From: Alkalimarinus alittae
GTDB taxonomy: Bacteria; Pseudomonadota; Gammaproteobacteria; Pseudomonadales; Oleiphilaceae
NCBI RefSeq assembly: GCF_026016465.1
Contig: NZ_CP100390.1
Coordinates: 1,836,001 to 1,900,000, forward strand
DNA length: 64,000 nt
Reading direction: 5' to 3'
Shown: in pieces, positions 23,077-35,020 of the stretch
How positions within the stretch are numbered: the first letter of the stretch is position 1
Layout: every line of letters begins with the position of its first letter
Notes under the pieces: generated by a model
Seen by the model: only the letters and a program-made list of their open reading frames with translations
Database searches by the model: none
What the model was told of the DNA's origin: nothing
Translations under genes and position numbers: made by a program

Positions 23077-23910
23077 ATGACAGTCAACGTTGATGAAAGT
23101 AATGAGGTCGTAACAGAAACACCTCACATCCAGCAAGAGATGATATTTGCTTTCGTTGATGGGAAACCCATTACCGAGATACCGCAAGATCTGTATATTC
23201 CACCTGATGCGTTGGAGGTAATGTTAGAAACATTTGAAGGGCCTCTCGATCTGTTGTTATATCTAATTCGCCGACAAAATATGGATATTCTTAATGTGAA
23301 TGTCAGTAATATTGCGCGGCAATACATGGAATACATCGCCTTAATGAAGGCCATGCGGTTTGAGTTAGCGGCAGAATATCTGCTGATGGCCGCAATGCTA
23401 GCTGAGATAAAGTCTCGAATGTTGCTTCCTCGCCATGAAGGGAGTGATGAAGACGAAGATGACCCAAGAGCAGAACTGATTAGGCGCTTACAGCAGTATG
23501 AGCGCTTTAAACAAGCTGCTGAAGAGTTAGATGAACTTCCTCGGGTAGGGCGAGATACGTATATTAGTGAAGTCGCACCACCCGCGCTAAATGATCAAAA
23601 AAGGCATCCAGACTTATCATTGCAAGAATTGATGCTCGCGTTTAGTGAGGTACTACGAAGATCCGATATGTTTGAAAGTCACCAAATAGAAAAAGAAACG
23701 CTTTCAACGCGTGAGAAAATGGCTCACGTGCTAAGTCAGTTATCAGCGGACCGATTTACAGCCTTTGAAACGCTGTTTAATATAGAAGAAGGGCGATTAG
23801 GCGTTGTTGTTACATTTTTAGCAGTAATGGAGCTGATTAAAGAACAGTTGGTCGAGCTTGTTCAGAATGAGTCATTTGGGCCTATTCATCTTAAAGCGAG
23901 AGTGCAATGA
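23077..23910 (+). CDS. scpA: Segregation and condensation protein A (kleisin)
   Basis: Kleisin subunit that bridges the Smc heads and binds ScpB in the bacterial condensin. The diagnostic segment is FEGPLDLLLYLIRRQNMDILNV near residues 54-75. It is followed by the helical AAEYLLMAAMLAEIKSRMLLP and an acidic EDEDDPRAELIRRL region. The 277 residues fit the family. The N-terminal 45 residues (FAFVDGKPITEIPQDLYIP) are a typical proteobacterial extension. It overlaps scpB by four bases, and smc lies less than 4 kb downstream. Confidence 0.95.
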   Translation: MTVNVDESNEVVTETPHIQQEMIFAFVDGKPITEIPQDLYIPPDALEVMLETFEGPLDLLLYLIRRQNMDILNVNVSNIARQYMEYIALMKAMRFELAAEYLLMAAMLAEIKSRMLLPRHEGSDEDEDDPRAELIRRLQQYERFKQAAEELDELPRVGRDTYISEVAPPALNDQKRHPDLSLQELMLAFSEVLRRSDMFESHQIEKETLSTREKMAHVLSQLSADRFTAFETLFNIEEGRLGVVVTFLAVMELIKEQLVELVQNESFGPIHLKARVQ

Positions 23911-24611
23911 GTAACGCTGCTAAAGAGTCTGTTCAGAAAAAAGCCCCGCGAAGCACTAAGGCCTCGCGTAACAAAGTAAGAAATATCGTCGAAGCAGCAT
24001 TATTATCAGTCGGAAAAGCCATAGAAGTTGACCGTTTAGCTGAACTTTTTGATGAGTCTGAACGGCCTACAAAGCAAGCGCTTAGGGTTGCACTTGAAGA
24101 AATTACTGTAGACTGTGAAGATAAAGGGTATGAGCTGGTTAAGGTAGCGAGTGGCTATCGATTTCAGGTGAAACAGGATTTTTCTCCTTGGGTCAGCAAA
24201 CTATGGGAAGAAAGGCCTCAGCGCTATAGTCGAGCTTTATTAGAAACGTTAGCGCTAATAGCCTACCGGCAACCCATCACGCGAGGTGATATAGAGGATA
24301 TTCGAGGTGTTGCTGTTAGTTCGAATATAATAAAAACACTATTGGAACGCAGTTGGGTTAGAGTTGTAGGCCATAAAGACGTACCCGGTAAACCAGCGCT
24401 GTATGCAACAACCCGGCAATTTCTTGACTATTTTAATCTTCAGGGGCTTGACCAATTACCACCACTTTCTGAAATCAGAGATCTCGAAGCGATTGGCTTG
24501 GAGATAGAAAAACAAATGCAGTCTTCGGGTGGCACTGACGAATCTCTCGATTTTGAAAGTACCGCCCGTTCAACAGAATTCAGTGATAGTGACGACTCGT
24601 CCATTCACTAA
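23907..24611 (+). CDS. scpB: Segregation and condensation protein B
   Basis: Partner of ScpA in the Smc-ScpAB complex, made of two winged-helix domains. The conserved core ALLETLALIAYRQPITRGDIEDIRGV and the following GHKDVPGKPALYATTRQFLDYF are diagnostic. At 234 residues it has a short Lys/Arg-rich N-terminus and an acidic Ser-rich tail. The ATGA overlap with scpA means coupled translation. rluB follows 27 bases downstream, the classical scpA-scpB-rluB order. Confidence 0.95.
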   Translation: MSNAAKESVQKKAPRSTKASRNKVRNIVEAALLSVGKAIEVDRLAELFDESERPTKQALRVALEEITVDCEDKGYELVKVASGYRFQVKQDFSPWVSKLWEERPQRYSRALLETLALIAYRQPITRGDIEDIRGVAVSSNIIKTLLERSWVRVVGHKDVPGKPALYATTRQFLDYFNLQGLDQLPPLSEIRDLEAIGLEIEKQMQSSGGTDESLDFESTARSTEFSDSDDSSIH

Positions 24612-24638
24612 TATTACATAACTTTTTGGTTGTTAAAA

Positions 24639-25559
24639 ATGACGTCTGATACATCGAACACCCCATCAACAAACACTTCTTCAAGTTCGCTTGCAGGGGA
24701 ACGGTTACAAAAACTATTGGCTCAAGCGGGTGTAGGCTCCAGAAGAGAAATAGAAGCCTGGATTAAAGCGGGTCGTATCTCTCTTAACGGAGAGACAGCC
24801 AAGCTAGGTGATAGAGCCGTATTCACTGATACCATTACGCTGGATGACAAGCCGGTTAAAATGGATCGGGGTGAAATGTCTGCCCGTAGAATTCTTATTT
24901 ACAATAAACCAGAAGGTGAGGTGAGTACCAGAAACGACCCTGAAGGAAGACCTACTGTTTTTGATCGACTGCCACCACTTAAAGGCCAACGTTGGATCAT
25001 TGTGGGTCGATTAGATATTAATACCTCGGGCCTGCTACTGTTTACGACAGATGGTGAGTTAGCTAACCGCCTTATGCATCCCTCTAACGAGATTGATCGT
25101 GAATATGCTGTGCGTATTAAAGGTGATGTTGATGACGAGATGATCGCCCGACTGAAGCAAGGTGTATTACTCGAAGATGGAATGGCTAAATTTACGGATA
25201 TTCATGACTCTGGTGGTACGGGGCTTAATCATTGGTTTCATGTCGTGCTTATGGAAGGGCGAAACCGTGAAGTAAGACGTTTATGGGCTTCCCAAGGCGT
25301 ATCGGTTAGCCGTCTTAAACGTGTAAGATTCGGTTGTATGTTTATGCCGTCAAGACTTAAAGTTGGACATTTTGAAGAGTTAGGCCAAAAAGATGCGGAT
25401 AACCTTTGTGCGATGGTCGGTTTAAAGTCGAAGCCTATTACTAAGAAGAAGCCAAAAGATATTGAAAAGTTAAAAAGACAAAGTAATAAAAAAGCGAAGC
25501 CTGTATTTGAAGGTAGGCGCAGCGGTAAGCCAGGGGCAGGTGGGCGCAAAAAGAAATAG
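24639..25559 (+). CDS. rluB: 23S rRNA pseudouridine(2605) synthase RluB
   Basis: Makes pseudouridine 2605 in 23S rRNA. An N-terminal S4 RNA-binding domain (RLQKLLAQAGVGSRREIE) follows a Ser/Thr-rich leader of about 20 residues. The catalytic Asp is D126 in VGRLDINTSGLLLFT. RVKRVRFG-like residues and NREVRRLW identify the RsuA/RluB/E/F group. The C-terminal 50 residues are very basic (Lys/Gly/Arg), as in long RluB proteins. I start it at ATG 24639; an in-frame TTG nine bases earlier is possible, and neither has a strong ribosome site. Confidence 0.92.
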   Translation: MTSDTSNTPSTNTSSSSLAGERLQKLLAQAGVGSRREIEAWIKAGRISLNGETAKLGDRAVFTDTITLDDKPVKMDRGEMSARRILIYNKPEGEVSTRNDPEGRPTVFDRLPPLKGQRWIIVGRLDINTSGLLLFTTDGELANRLMHPSNEIDREYAVRIKGDVDDEMIARLKQGVLLEDGMAKFTDIHDSGGTGLNHWFHVVLMEGRNREVRRLWASQGVSVSRLKRVRFGCMFMPSRLKVGHFEELGQKDADNLCAMVGLKSKPITKKKPKDIEKLKRQSNKKAKPVFEGRRSGKPGAGGRKKK

Positions 25560-25658
25560 CTCAACATAGATTAGGGTTGAGTGACTCGATTTAACGACTG
25601 ATCACTGCGATGATTTGGACGGGGGAGTGCGTTACGTACTCCCCTGAGATCTATTGGA

Positions 25659-26624
25659 TTAGGCCGACTGTTGATCTTTGTTGTCAGAGATCCTGTTAAG
25701 TGAACCTGATAATTCTGCAGACACGACCCTGTTTCGACCACTGTTTTTTGCTTCATAGAGTGCTTTATCTGATCTTTCTAATAATGAATCTAGATCTTCA
25801 TTGTTTTTAAATGTGGCGGTGCCAAGGCTGATGGTGAGCGGTATTATTTTATCGCCATGTACAAATCGAGTCTTGTTGACAGACTGCCTTAAGCGTTCAG
25901 CAATAATTCGCGCGCCTACTTCTGTTGTTTTATTCAGCAGCACAATAAATTCTTCTCCACCGCTTCTAAAGCATAAATCGCTTTTTCTAGCAGAGTTGAT
26001 CATACACTCTACCAGTTGTTTCAATATACCATCACCTGCAGCATGGCCATGCTGATCGTTGATATTTTTAAAATGATCAATATCGACTGTAATGATGGAT
26101 AGTGGGTGGTTATGACGCCTTGATAGTTCCGCTTCTCGCGTTAAGGCAATATCGAGCGCTCTTTTGTTTCCGCAACTTGTTAGAGAGTCCTGAAGTGCTG
26201 CATCTAATGCATGTTTATACATTAGTGCATTTTTAAGTGGGTAGACCAAGGTGCTCATTAATCTCTCAAGAATAGCGAGCTCTTCTTCTTTAAACTTTTT
26301 TGATCGTGTCAGGCTGACTTCGCCTAGGTTCTCATTTTGTAGCTTTAATTTGTAATTGCAGGAGTGCGCCGCACGTTTCTCAGACGTAATATAACTGCCG
26401 ACGGTTTCGCAATTGTATTCGAATTGATCAAAACTAATGAGTTTGCCAACCTCTTCTACAAACATATTAATGATATGTTTTATGTCTAATGTCGTTTGCA
26501 AGCGGCGTGTTAGACGGGAAATGATGTCATCACTGTCTTTTAAATGTTGGGTTAGCTCGTTATAAGTCGAAACTAGACGAGCCTTTGTAAAGTCAATAGT
26601 GTCCGCTTTTTTGTATGTAGTCAT
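25659..26624 (-). CDS. GGDEF-domain diguanylate cyclase (soluble)
   Basis: Predicted to make cyclic di-GMP from two GTP. The C-terminal GGDEF domain has the active-site variant GGEEF in CFRSGGEEFIVLL. An intact inhibitory I-site RxxD (RKSD) stands exactly five residues before it, so product inhibition is expected. The start of the domain (DSLTSCGNKRALD) and the metal Asp motif VDIDHFKNIND are present. The N-terminal 150 residues look like a GAF-type sensor without membrane segments. I choose ATG 26624, preceded by GGGAG; a TTG 24 bases upstream is in frame. It converges on rluB and diverges from the GntR gene. Confidence 0.88.
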   Translation of the reverse strand: MTTYKKADTIDFTKARLVSTYNELTQHLKDSDDIISRLTRRLQTTLDIKHIINMFVEEVGKLISFDQFEYNCETVGSYITSEKRAAHSCNYKLKLQNENLGEVSLTRSKKFKEEELAILERLMSTLVYPLKNALMYKHALDAALQDSLTSCGNKRALDIALTREAELSRRHNHPLSIITVDIDHFKNINDQHGHAAGDGILKQLVECMINSARKSDLCFRSGGEEFIVLLNKTTEVGARIIAERLRQSVNKTRFVHGDKIIPLTISLGTATFKNNEDLDSLLERSDKALYEAKNSGRNRVVSAELSGSLNRISDNKDQQSA

Positions 26625-26762
26625 TCTCTCACTCCCGAATAGCGGCAAATTACTGCTATAAGTGCACGTTATCGTTACTTTCGGGTGTTTAAGCGATATT
26701 CATGCCATTAAGGTATTATCTATCTAAAACAGATGGTTGTGGTATTATTGGATGGACGGTTA

Positions 26763-26842
26763 TTGCCGGTCGGCAAAAAAATGACGCTATTGTGGTATGT
26801 TTTTTGTTCGGCTAATCAGCGAACTATATCACCGTAGTGATA
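26763..26842. promoter_or_regulatory. Two perfect palindromes upstream of the GntR gene (candidate operators)
   Basis: TTGCCG-GT-CGGCAA (26763-26776) and TATCAC-CGTA-GTGATA (26827-26842) are both perfect inverted repeats. They lie in the divergent region between the diguanylate cyclase and the regulator, 118 and 52 bases before the regulator ATG. Such spacing suits operators for an autoregulated transcription factor, but neither matches a motif I can name. Confidence 0.4.
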
Positions 26843-26893
26843 ATACTATGTGGTAAAATCATCTTAATTTTAGTTTCTAGGTTAATATCCCTA

Positions 26894-27586
26894 ATGAGAT
26901 TTCAGGCACCCGAGAGTCTGTCCGAACAGATAGCACAACATATAGGTCTTCGTATAATAAGGGCCGAATTAAAGCCAAAAGAAAGGATTCAAGAATTAAA
27001 AGTCGCTAAAGATCTTGATGTAAGTCGAGGATCAGTACGCGAGGCATTATTAATTCTTGAGCGACGGCATTTAATTAATATCTTTCCTAGAAAGGGCGCG
27101 ATGGTATCTGAGCTATCGGCTCACCATATTAATTGCCTGTATGATATTTATATCAATCTTTTATCAATGTTGGTGACAACCTTTGCAATATTGTGGAAAG
27201 AAGGCGACTTGGATGAAATGATAGGTAAGATTGAGGCGATTAATAAATTAACATCATCACCAGATAAGCCCGTTGATGAAATCGTAGAATTAGGTTTTGA
27301 GTTAGTTAGCCTGACGTATCCTATCGTCAATAATTCATATCTTGAAGAAACGCTTGAGAACTTTAAGCCTGGTGTCAGTAGAACTTATTATTTAGCCATG
27401 AAACCAAGACAAGAGCAGCTCCATAAAACCAAGGCGTTCTTTAATAACCTAGTGTCTGCTGTACTAAAACGAGATCAAGCTGAAATAGAGCGTATTGTCA
27501 TCGAGTATGGTGAGCTTCAAAGGTCTCTCGCGCTACAAGAGCTAAAAAAAGCGACTACAGAGACTCACAACGCCTATTTTACCTGA
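26894..27586 (+). CDS. GntR-family transcriptional regulator (FCD type)
   Basis: A 230-residue DNA-binding regulator. The N-terminal winged helix is typical of GntR: SEQIAQHIGLRIIRAELKP, then VSRGSVREALLILERRHLI and FPRKGAMVSEL. The remaining 150 residues are helical and resemble the ligand-binding FCD/FadR-C domain. I choose ATG 26894 (MRFQAPESL) rather than a GTG 57 bases upstream, because the extra residues look non-coding. A GntR gene directly before smc recurs in Marinobacter- and Pseudomonas-like genomes, as I recall, but its target is unknown to me. Confidence 0.88.
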   Translation: MRFQAPESLSEQIAQHIGLRIIRAELKPKERIQELKVAKDLDVSRGSVREALLILERRHLINIFPRKGAMVSELSAHHINCLYDIYINLLSMLVTTFAILWKEGDLDEMIGKIEAINKLTSSPDKPVDEIVELGFELVSLTYPIVNNSYLEETLENFKPGVSRTYYLAMKPRQEQLHKTKAFFNNLVSAVLKRDQAEIERIVIEYGELQRSLALQELKKATTETHNAYFT

Positions 27587-27681
27587 CTATTTCTTAGGTC
27601 AAAAAATGCGTTAAATACTCAATAATGGTGCCGTTATTGAACATAGCCGTTTATGAAAGAAAGATCCTCAAAGGTAGATAA

Positions 27682-30600
27682 ATGAGACTAAAATCGATCA
27701 AGCTTGCAGGTTTTAAATCATTTGTCGACCCCACCACCGTGTCGTTTCCAACCAATCTCTCTGCTGTTGTTGGCCCAAATGGTTGCGGCAAATCTAATGT
27801 GATTGATGCGGTAAGGTGGGTCATGGGTGAAAGTTCAGCAAAACACTTGCGGGGCGAATCTATGACAGATGTTATCTTTAATGGTTCCAATGGACGCAAG
27901 CCTGTTGGTCAGGCATCGATTGAACTAGTGTTCGATAATACTGAAGGTAAACTGGTCGGAGAGTTTGCTCAATTTAATGAGATATCGATCAGACGAAAAG
28001 TCACCCGAGAAGCGCAATCATTTTACTATTTAAATGGTACAAAATGCCGACGACGCGATATTACTGACCTGTTTTTAGGTACAGGTTTAGGGCCCAGAAG
28101 TTATGCGATCATAGAGCAAGGAATGATCTCTAAACTCATTGAGTCGAAACCAGAAGAGCTTAGGGTTTTTTTAGAAGAAGCCGCAGGTATATCAAAATAT
28201 AAAGAACGAAGAAAAGACACCGAACGGCGAATGAAGCGGACGGAAGAAAACCTAGACCGCCTTGCCGATATTCGCGAAGAGCTAGAAAGACAGCTATCAC
28301 ACCTACACAAACAAGCTCAGGCCGCAGAAAAGTATACTGAATTAAAGAAAGAAGAAAGGCTTAAAAATGCACAGCTCAATGCACTTAAATGGCGTGACCT
28401 AGATCGAAAACTGAGTGAAAAATCAACTCAAGTGCAAGGGTTAGAGCTTCGGCTAGAAGAAGTGTTATATGCGCGTACCGCGAACGATACACTATCAGAG
28501 CAATTGCGCATCGAGCATCATGATTCTAGCGAAAAGTTTAACAAAGTACAGGCTCTTTATTACGAGTCGGGCGCAGAAATTGCTCGGGTTGAGCAAAGCC
28601 TTCAGCACCAAAAAGAGCGAGCAGCACAGTTACAAAAAGAACTCCAAGACGTGGTGTCGTCAGTTAATGAACTTAAAGAAGAGTTAGATGCCGATCAATT
28701 GCGTCTCGATGAGATTGTGATTGAGTATGAAGAGCTTGTTCCAGAATTAGAAGAAAGTAACGCGCAGTCAGACGAGTCAGCAGAAAGGCTGGCGGTCATG
28801 GAAGATGAAATGCAGCGTTGGCAGCATGACTGGGAGCAGTTTAATCAATTATCGTCTGACGCACGTCAGCGCGCTGAAGTAGAGCAGTCAAGAATAAAAC
28901 AAAGTGAACTGTCATTGTTGCGTATCGGAGATAAAATAACACGATTGCAAGAAGAGTTGATGACGCTAGAAGATCAGAGTGATCAGGGGATTCTTGAAGA
29001 GCTAAAAGAACAAATTGCAGAAAAAGATATCGTAGTCGAGGATGCCCGAGAGCTAAGGTTAGACGCGTCTGACATCATTACAGCGAGTCGCGAATCAATT
29101 AATCAGCTAGAGCAGATACTGGCCGAAAATCGCAATAAATACCAACAGAATACCGGTGAATTAGCCTCAAAAATAGCGCTTCAAAAAGGCGCTCTTGGTG
29201 ATGATGATCAAGAGCGAATCAGCTGGTTTCAGCAGCAAGGTATTAATACAGATGCGACACTTGCTCGACAACTGAAAGTGAGCGGCGGCTGGGATACTGC
29301 TGTAGAGGTGGTCTTAGGGCGCTTTCTTCAAGGGGTTAAGGTTCCCTCTTTGGAGACCATGGCAGGTGTAGAAACCACTGATTTGACTAGCTCAATATCG
29401 TTGTTTGAAGATACTAATTCTGAGTCTATCCACGCGACTAACGTTACCGAAAACGTTAAAGGCGATCGTGGTTTCGAGAAAAAATGTCTTTCTTTATTTG
29501 TAGAAGGGCGCGGTTTTTATTCTGGCATCCTTAATAAAATTTTTACGGCTGAGAGCTTGACCGAAGCCTTGTCTGTTCGACAGACGTTATTACCCGATGA
29601 ATCAATCGTATTGCGCGATGGTACGTGGATAGGACGGCACTGGATTAACTTATTTAAGCAAGGCTCAGCCGCAAGTGGTTTGTTACAGCGCCAAAAAGCT
29701 ATCGATGAATTAACCGTGATCGTTGATGAGCAGCGTGAAATAATTTCAGCGCTTGAGAGCGAGCTTCAACAGCACCGAGTGAGCTTAAAAGATAATGAAT
29801 TAAAGCTTGAAGAGGCGGCAAGGCAAGTGTCGGAGGCAGAAAAAACGCAGTCATTATTGACCTCTCAATTAAGCTCAGCTGAAGTAAAGTTTGAGCAGCT
29901 TTTTGCCCGAGTGATCAGAACAAAAGAAGATCTTGCAGACCTCACAATTCAGAAAGAGCAAGAACTGGAGGCACTCGAAGCGTCAAGAATCGTTTGGCAG
30001 CAGGCCATGGATGATATGGATAAGAATGCTGACGAGCGTGAAATTCAATTGCAGCGGCGTGATGATATTCGGGCATCCTTAGATAACTATCGACAGCAGG
30101 CTCGACACCAGCGTGATACCTCGCATCAATTACAACTAAAAGTACAAGCGGCAAAAAATCAAAAAGAAGGTTTATCAACCACCATATATAAGCTCACACT
30201 GCAGTTAGAGCGTGTTAGTGAGCGACATCGCTTACTGCTAGAAAGCGCTGAATCAAACTCTGACCCTTTAGAAGAGCTTCAAATCAGATTAGAAGAATTA
30301 CTTGAAAATAGGCTGAATGAAGAAACGTTGCTTAATAATGCACGAGAAACCTTAGAACGTGTTGACGCTCAAATGAGAGATCAAGAGCGATCTCGAATTG
30401 AATCTGAACAAAAACTCAATGATATAAGGGGAACGTTAGAGCAAGAGCGAATGGAATCTCAAGCGCTTGAGATTCATCGTACAGGTGTTGAAGAGCAGCT
30501 TAAAAAAGATAGCTTTGATCTTGACGCTGTATTGAATATTTTACCTGAGCATGCCGAAGAGCGGTTATGGAAGGATGAGCTAGCAAAAATTGCAAATCGT

Positions 30601-31224
30601 ATTCAGCGTCTAGGTGCGATTAACCTAGCCGCTATTGATGAATATAAAATTCAAAGTGAACGTAAAACCTATCTAGACGCCCAAGATGCAGAATTAAGAG
30701 AGGCGCTAGAAACACTTGAGTCTGCTATCCGTAAAATTGACCGTGAAACCCGAGCAAGGTTTAAAGAGACTTACGATAAAGTCAATAACGGGCTCCAGGA
30801 GTTGTTCCCTAAGGTCTTTGGTGGTGGTAGTGCTTATCTTGCGCTCACAGGGGACGACCTGTTAGAAACAGGCGTTTCGATTATGGCGCGCCCTCCAGGT
30901 AAGAAAAACTCAACCATCCATCTTCTTTCAGGTGGCGAAAAAGCATTAACCGCTATTGCGTTAATATTCTCTATTTTTCAATTAAACCCCGCACCGTTTT
31001 GCATGCTAGATGAAGTAGATGCTCCGCTAGATGATGCAAACGTGGCTCGTTACGCGAATATGGTGAAAGATATGTCTAGTAAAGTGCAGTTTATTTATAT
31101 CACCCATAATAAAATCGCGATGGAAATGGCTGATCAGTTAATGGGTGTTACGATGCATGAACCCGGTGTATCAAGGCTTGTGTCTGTTGATGTAGAAGCA
31201 GCTGCTAAACTTGCTGCGGTATGA
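27682..31224 (+). CDS. smc: Chromosome segregation ATPase SMC
   Basis: Structural maintenance of chromosomes protein that loads with ScpAB and extrudes DNA. Walker A is VVGPNGCGKSNV (K37). A long coiled coil follows to about residue 490. The hinge domain is near 490-680 (AVEVVLGRFLQGVKV), then the returning coiled coil. The C-terminal head has the signature HLLSGGEKALTAIAL and Walker B FCMLDEVDAPLDD. The 1180 residues are usual. Having smc and scpAB within 4 kb of each other fits co-inheritance of the complex. Confidence 0.97.
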   Translation: MRLKSIKLAGFKSFVDPTTVSFPTNLSAVVGPNGCGKSNVIDAVRWVMGESSAKHLRGESMTDVIFNGSNGRKPVGQASIELVFDNTEGKLVGEFAQFNEISIRRKVTREAQSFYYLNGTKCRRRDITDLFLGTGLGPRSYAIIEQGMISKLIESKPEELRVFLEEAAGISKYKERRKDTERRMKRTEENLDRLADIREELERQLSHLHKQAQAAEKYTELKKEERLKNAQLNALKWRDLDRKLSEKSTQVQGLELRLEEVLYARTANDTLSEQLRIEHHDSSEKFNKVQALYYESGAEIARVEQSLQHQKERAAQLQKELQDVVSSVNELKEELDADQLRLDEIVIEYEELVPELEESNAQSDESAERLAVMEDEMQRWQHDWEQFNQLSSDARQRAEVEQSRIKQSELSLLRIGDKITRLQEELMTLEDQSDQGILEELKEQIAEKDIVVEDARELRLDASDIITASRESINQLEQILAENRNKYQQNTGELASKIALQKGALGDDDQERISWFQQQGINTDATLARQLKVSGGWDTAVEVVLGRFLQGVKVPSLETMAGVETTDLTSSISLFEDTNSESIHATNVTENVKGDRGFEKKCLSLFVEGRGFYSGILNKIFTAESLTEALSVRQTLLPDESIVLRDGTWIGRHWINLFKQGSAASGLLQRQKAIDELTVIVDEQREIISALESELQQHRVSLKDNELKLEEAARQVSEAEKTQSLLTSQLSSAEVKFEQLFARVIRTKEDLADLTIQKEQELEALEASRIVWQQAMDDMDKNADEREIQLQRRDDIRASLDNYRQQARHQRDTSHQLQLKVQAAKNQKEGLSTTIYKLTLQLERVSERHRLLLESAESNSDPLEELQIRLEELLENRLNEETLLNNARETLERVDAQMRDQERSRIESEQKLNDIRGTLEQERMESQALEIHRTGVEEQLKKDSFDLDAVLNILPEHAEERLWKDELAKIANRIQRLGAINLAAIDEYKIQSERKTYLDAQDAELREALETLESAIRKIDRETRARFKETYDKVNNGLQELFPKVFGGGSAYLALTGDDLLETGVSIMARPPGKKNSTIHLLSGGEKALTAIALIFSIFQLNPAPFCMLDEVDAPLDDANVARYANMVKDMSSKVQFIYITHNKIAMEMADQLMGVTMHEPGVSRLVSVDVEAAAKLAAV

Positions 31225-31391
31225 TTGAGTTATCAATTTAGCGAATGTAAGTGTGATATCCGGTGTTTGATAGCAATAAGAACGGTGTAATGGCTGTTAA
31301 TATTTAAAAAAATCACTAGTATATTGGCAATTACTATTCAGAATTGTGCTTCCTACCGTTACAATTGGCATTGAATGGTAATTTTTTGTTA

Positions 31392-31415
31392 ATCTCGCTT
31401 ATCGAGATCTTTTTT
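31392..31415 (+). terminator. Intrinsic terminator downstream of smc
   Basis: ATCTCG (31392-31397) pairs with CGAGAT (31403-31408) over a five-base loop, and a T-run (31410-31415) follows. It lies 168 bases after smc and about 100 bases before zipA, so zipA probably has its own promoter or depends on readthrough. Confidence 0.75.
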
Positions 31416-31514
31416 AACATGTTTGTAAGAATAAACGGTAATGGTGCAGCTAAACGGTGCTAGAGCCTGATATTAGTCGAATCTACAAACATCGACATGG
31501 TTATAAGTAAGACA

Positions 31515-32588
31515 ATGGATATGAATTTACGAGAATGGTTAGTTGTATTGGGTGGCGTGGTTATTGTTGGTATCGTAATAGACGGTATTCGTCGGATGAG
31601 ACGTGCCAGACGTGACTCAATGGAGATTTCACTCGGAATGGGTGGCGAAATACAAAACACACCCTTGGATGAAGGCTTTAACCCAGAACTCCCAAACGGG
31701 GGGGCTAGACCCGTAGGTAGTGAAAGTTCAGATTTCAACCGAGCAGATGAAACAGTTGAGAGCTGTGGTTTTAATACTGATTCACTTCGTAGCGAAACTA
31801 CAGATACTCGAATTGATATAAATATACGTAAAGAGCCGTCTATAGATACCGGTGCAGTGGGAAATAACGATTTTGACGATGACAATCTATCTTCAGTCAG
31901 AGTGGTTGCTCGAAACCCAAACGGCAGTACTGGCTCTGGCGTAAACGGGGATGAGTCTCGTGCGAATGATAAAATATCGGTAGATAGTAGTGAGATACGA
32001 GCAGCAAAAACCGTGTCGTCTACTGGTCGACTTAATAGTCAGGAAGACAAACTCAAATCTAAGATGACTTTTGGCGAAGGTCTAAAAGCGTCTGCATCAA
32101 AAGCCAAGCTGTCAAAAGCAAAGCCCAAACCTTCTAAAACAGAGAAAGTCCCTCAACCGGCTCAGGAAGTTATCGTCTTAAATGTGATGAGTCGATCTGA
32201 GAAAGGGTTTAGCGGTACTGAATTAAATACCCTTTTAAAGGCGTGTGGGGTAGAGCATGGTGATATGTCTATCTATCATCGACGTGAAAATACGGCAGAT
32301 AGCCCTATTCAATTTAGTGTAGCGAATGCAGTAGAGCCGGGTTATTTTCCTAAAGACCAGTTAGAGACAATGTCCACACCCGGTATCTGCTTTTTTATGA
32401 GTTTACCTGGACCTGACGATAACATGAGAGCATTTGACTATATGGTTGAGACAGCTCAATGTGTTGTAAGAAACTTGTCTGGCGAGATGAAAGATGAGAG
32501 AAGAAGCGACATGACACCGCAGACTCTCGAACACTGCCGTGAGCGTATCCGTGATTTTGAACGCAGACAGTTGACGGCTAGATGTTAA
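31515..32588 (+). CDS. zipA: Cell division protein ZipA
   Basis: Inner-membrane protein that tethers FtsZ to the membrane at the division site. The N-terminus MDMNLREWLVVLGGVVIVGIV is one membrane segment, followed by a basic patch (RRMRRARR). A long charged Ser/Thr-rich linker of about 180 residues comes next. The C-terminal ZipA FtsZ-binding domain runs from about residue 215 (VIVLNVMSR, then SGTELNTLLKACGVEHGDM) to the end. I choose ATG 31515 by comparison with the ZipA N-terminus; ATG 31497 would add six residues. The smc-zipA-ligA order supports the call. Confidence 0.93.
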   Translation: MDMNLREWLVVLGGVVIVGIVIDGIRRMRRARRDSMEISLGMGGEIQNTPLDEGFNPELPNGGARPVGSESSDFNRADETVESCGFNTDSLRSETTDTRIDINIRKEPSIDTGAVGNNDFDDDNLSSVRVVARNPNGSTGSGVNGDESRANDKISVDSSEIRAAKTVSSTGRLNSQEDKLKSKMTFGEGLKASASKAKLSKAKPKPSKTEKVPQPAQEVIVLNVMSRSEKGFSGTELNTLLKACGVEHGDMSIYHRRENTADSPIQFSVANAVEPGYFPKDQLETMSTPGICFFMSLPGPDDNMRAFDYMVETAQCVVRNLSGEMKDERRSDMTPQTLEHCRERIRDFERRQLTARC

Positions 32589-32620
32589 ATTAACAGTAAT
32601 TAAGTCATCGTGTATCAGCT

Positions 32621-32650
32621 AAAAAGCGAAGCAAATGCTTCGCTTTTTAT
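32621..32650. terminator. Intrinsic terminator after zipA
   Basis: AAAAAGCGAAGC (32621-32632) pairs perfectly with GCTTCGCTTTTT (32637-32648) over an AAAT loop. The stem itself ends in an A/T-run, so it could work in either direction. Confidence 0.85.
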
Positions 32651-32800
32651 TTGTCTGTTGATAATCCTACTATGAATATTTGACGACAATTTTGGGGGGA
32701 TTCTCGCGAAGCTGGGAATTCAAACCCTAAAAAGTAATTAGATTTTCGCCCACCCAAAGGTGCTCTTTTGCAGAGCCGTTGATTGTTGCGGGAATAATAA

Positions 32801-34837
<2,037 letters not shown>

Positions 34838-35020
34838 TCCATGCCGGTTACAATCAAAAGACCTTGTAGGTCTGGTCTATCTGTTGCGGCTACGCTTGGC
34901 AACTTGATACGTAAGTAAAAAAAAGGCTACCGATTCAGTGTGAAGTTACCGGATTAAAGGAGTGCTATCACCAGAAAAATCGGCATTATGTTGAGGTTAT
35001 TACTCTTCGATAACGCGAGT

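Noticed and set aside
25622-25644. GC-rich hairpin between rluB and the cyclase as terminator
   Set aside because: GGGGAGT/ACTCCCC form a good stem, but no T-run follows on either strand, so a terminator call is not supported.
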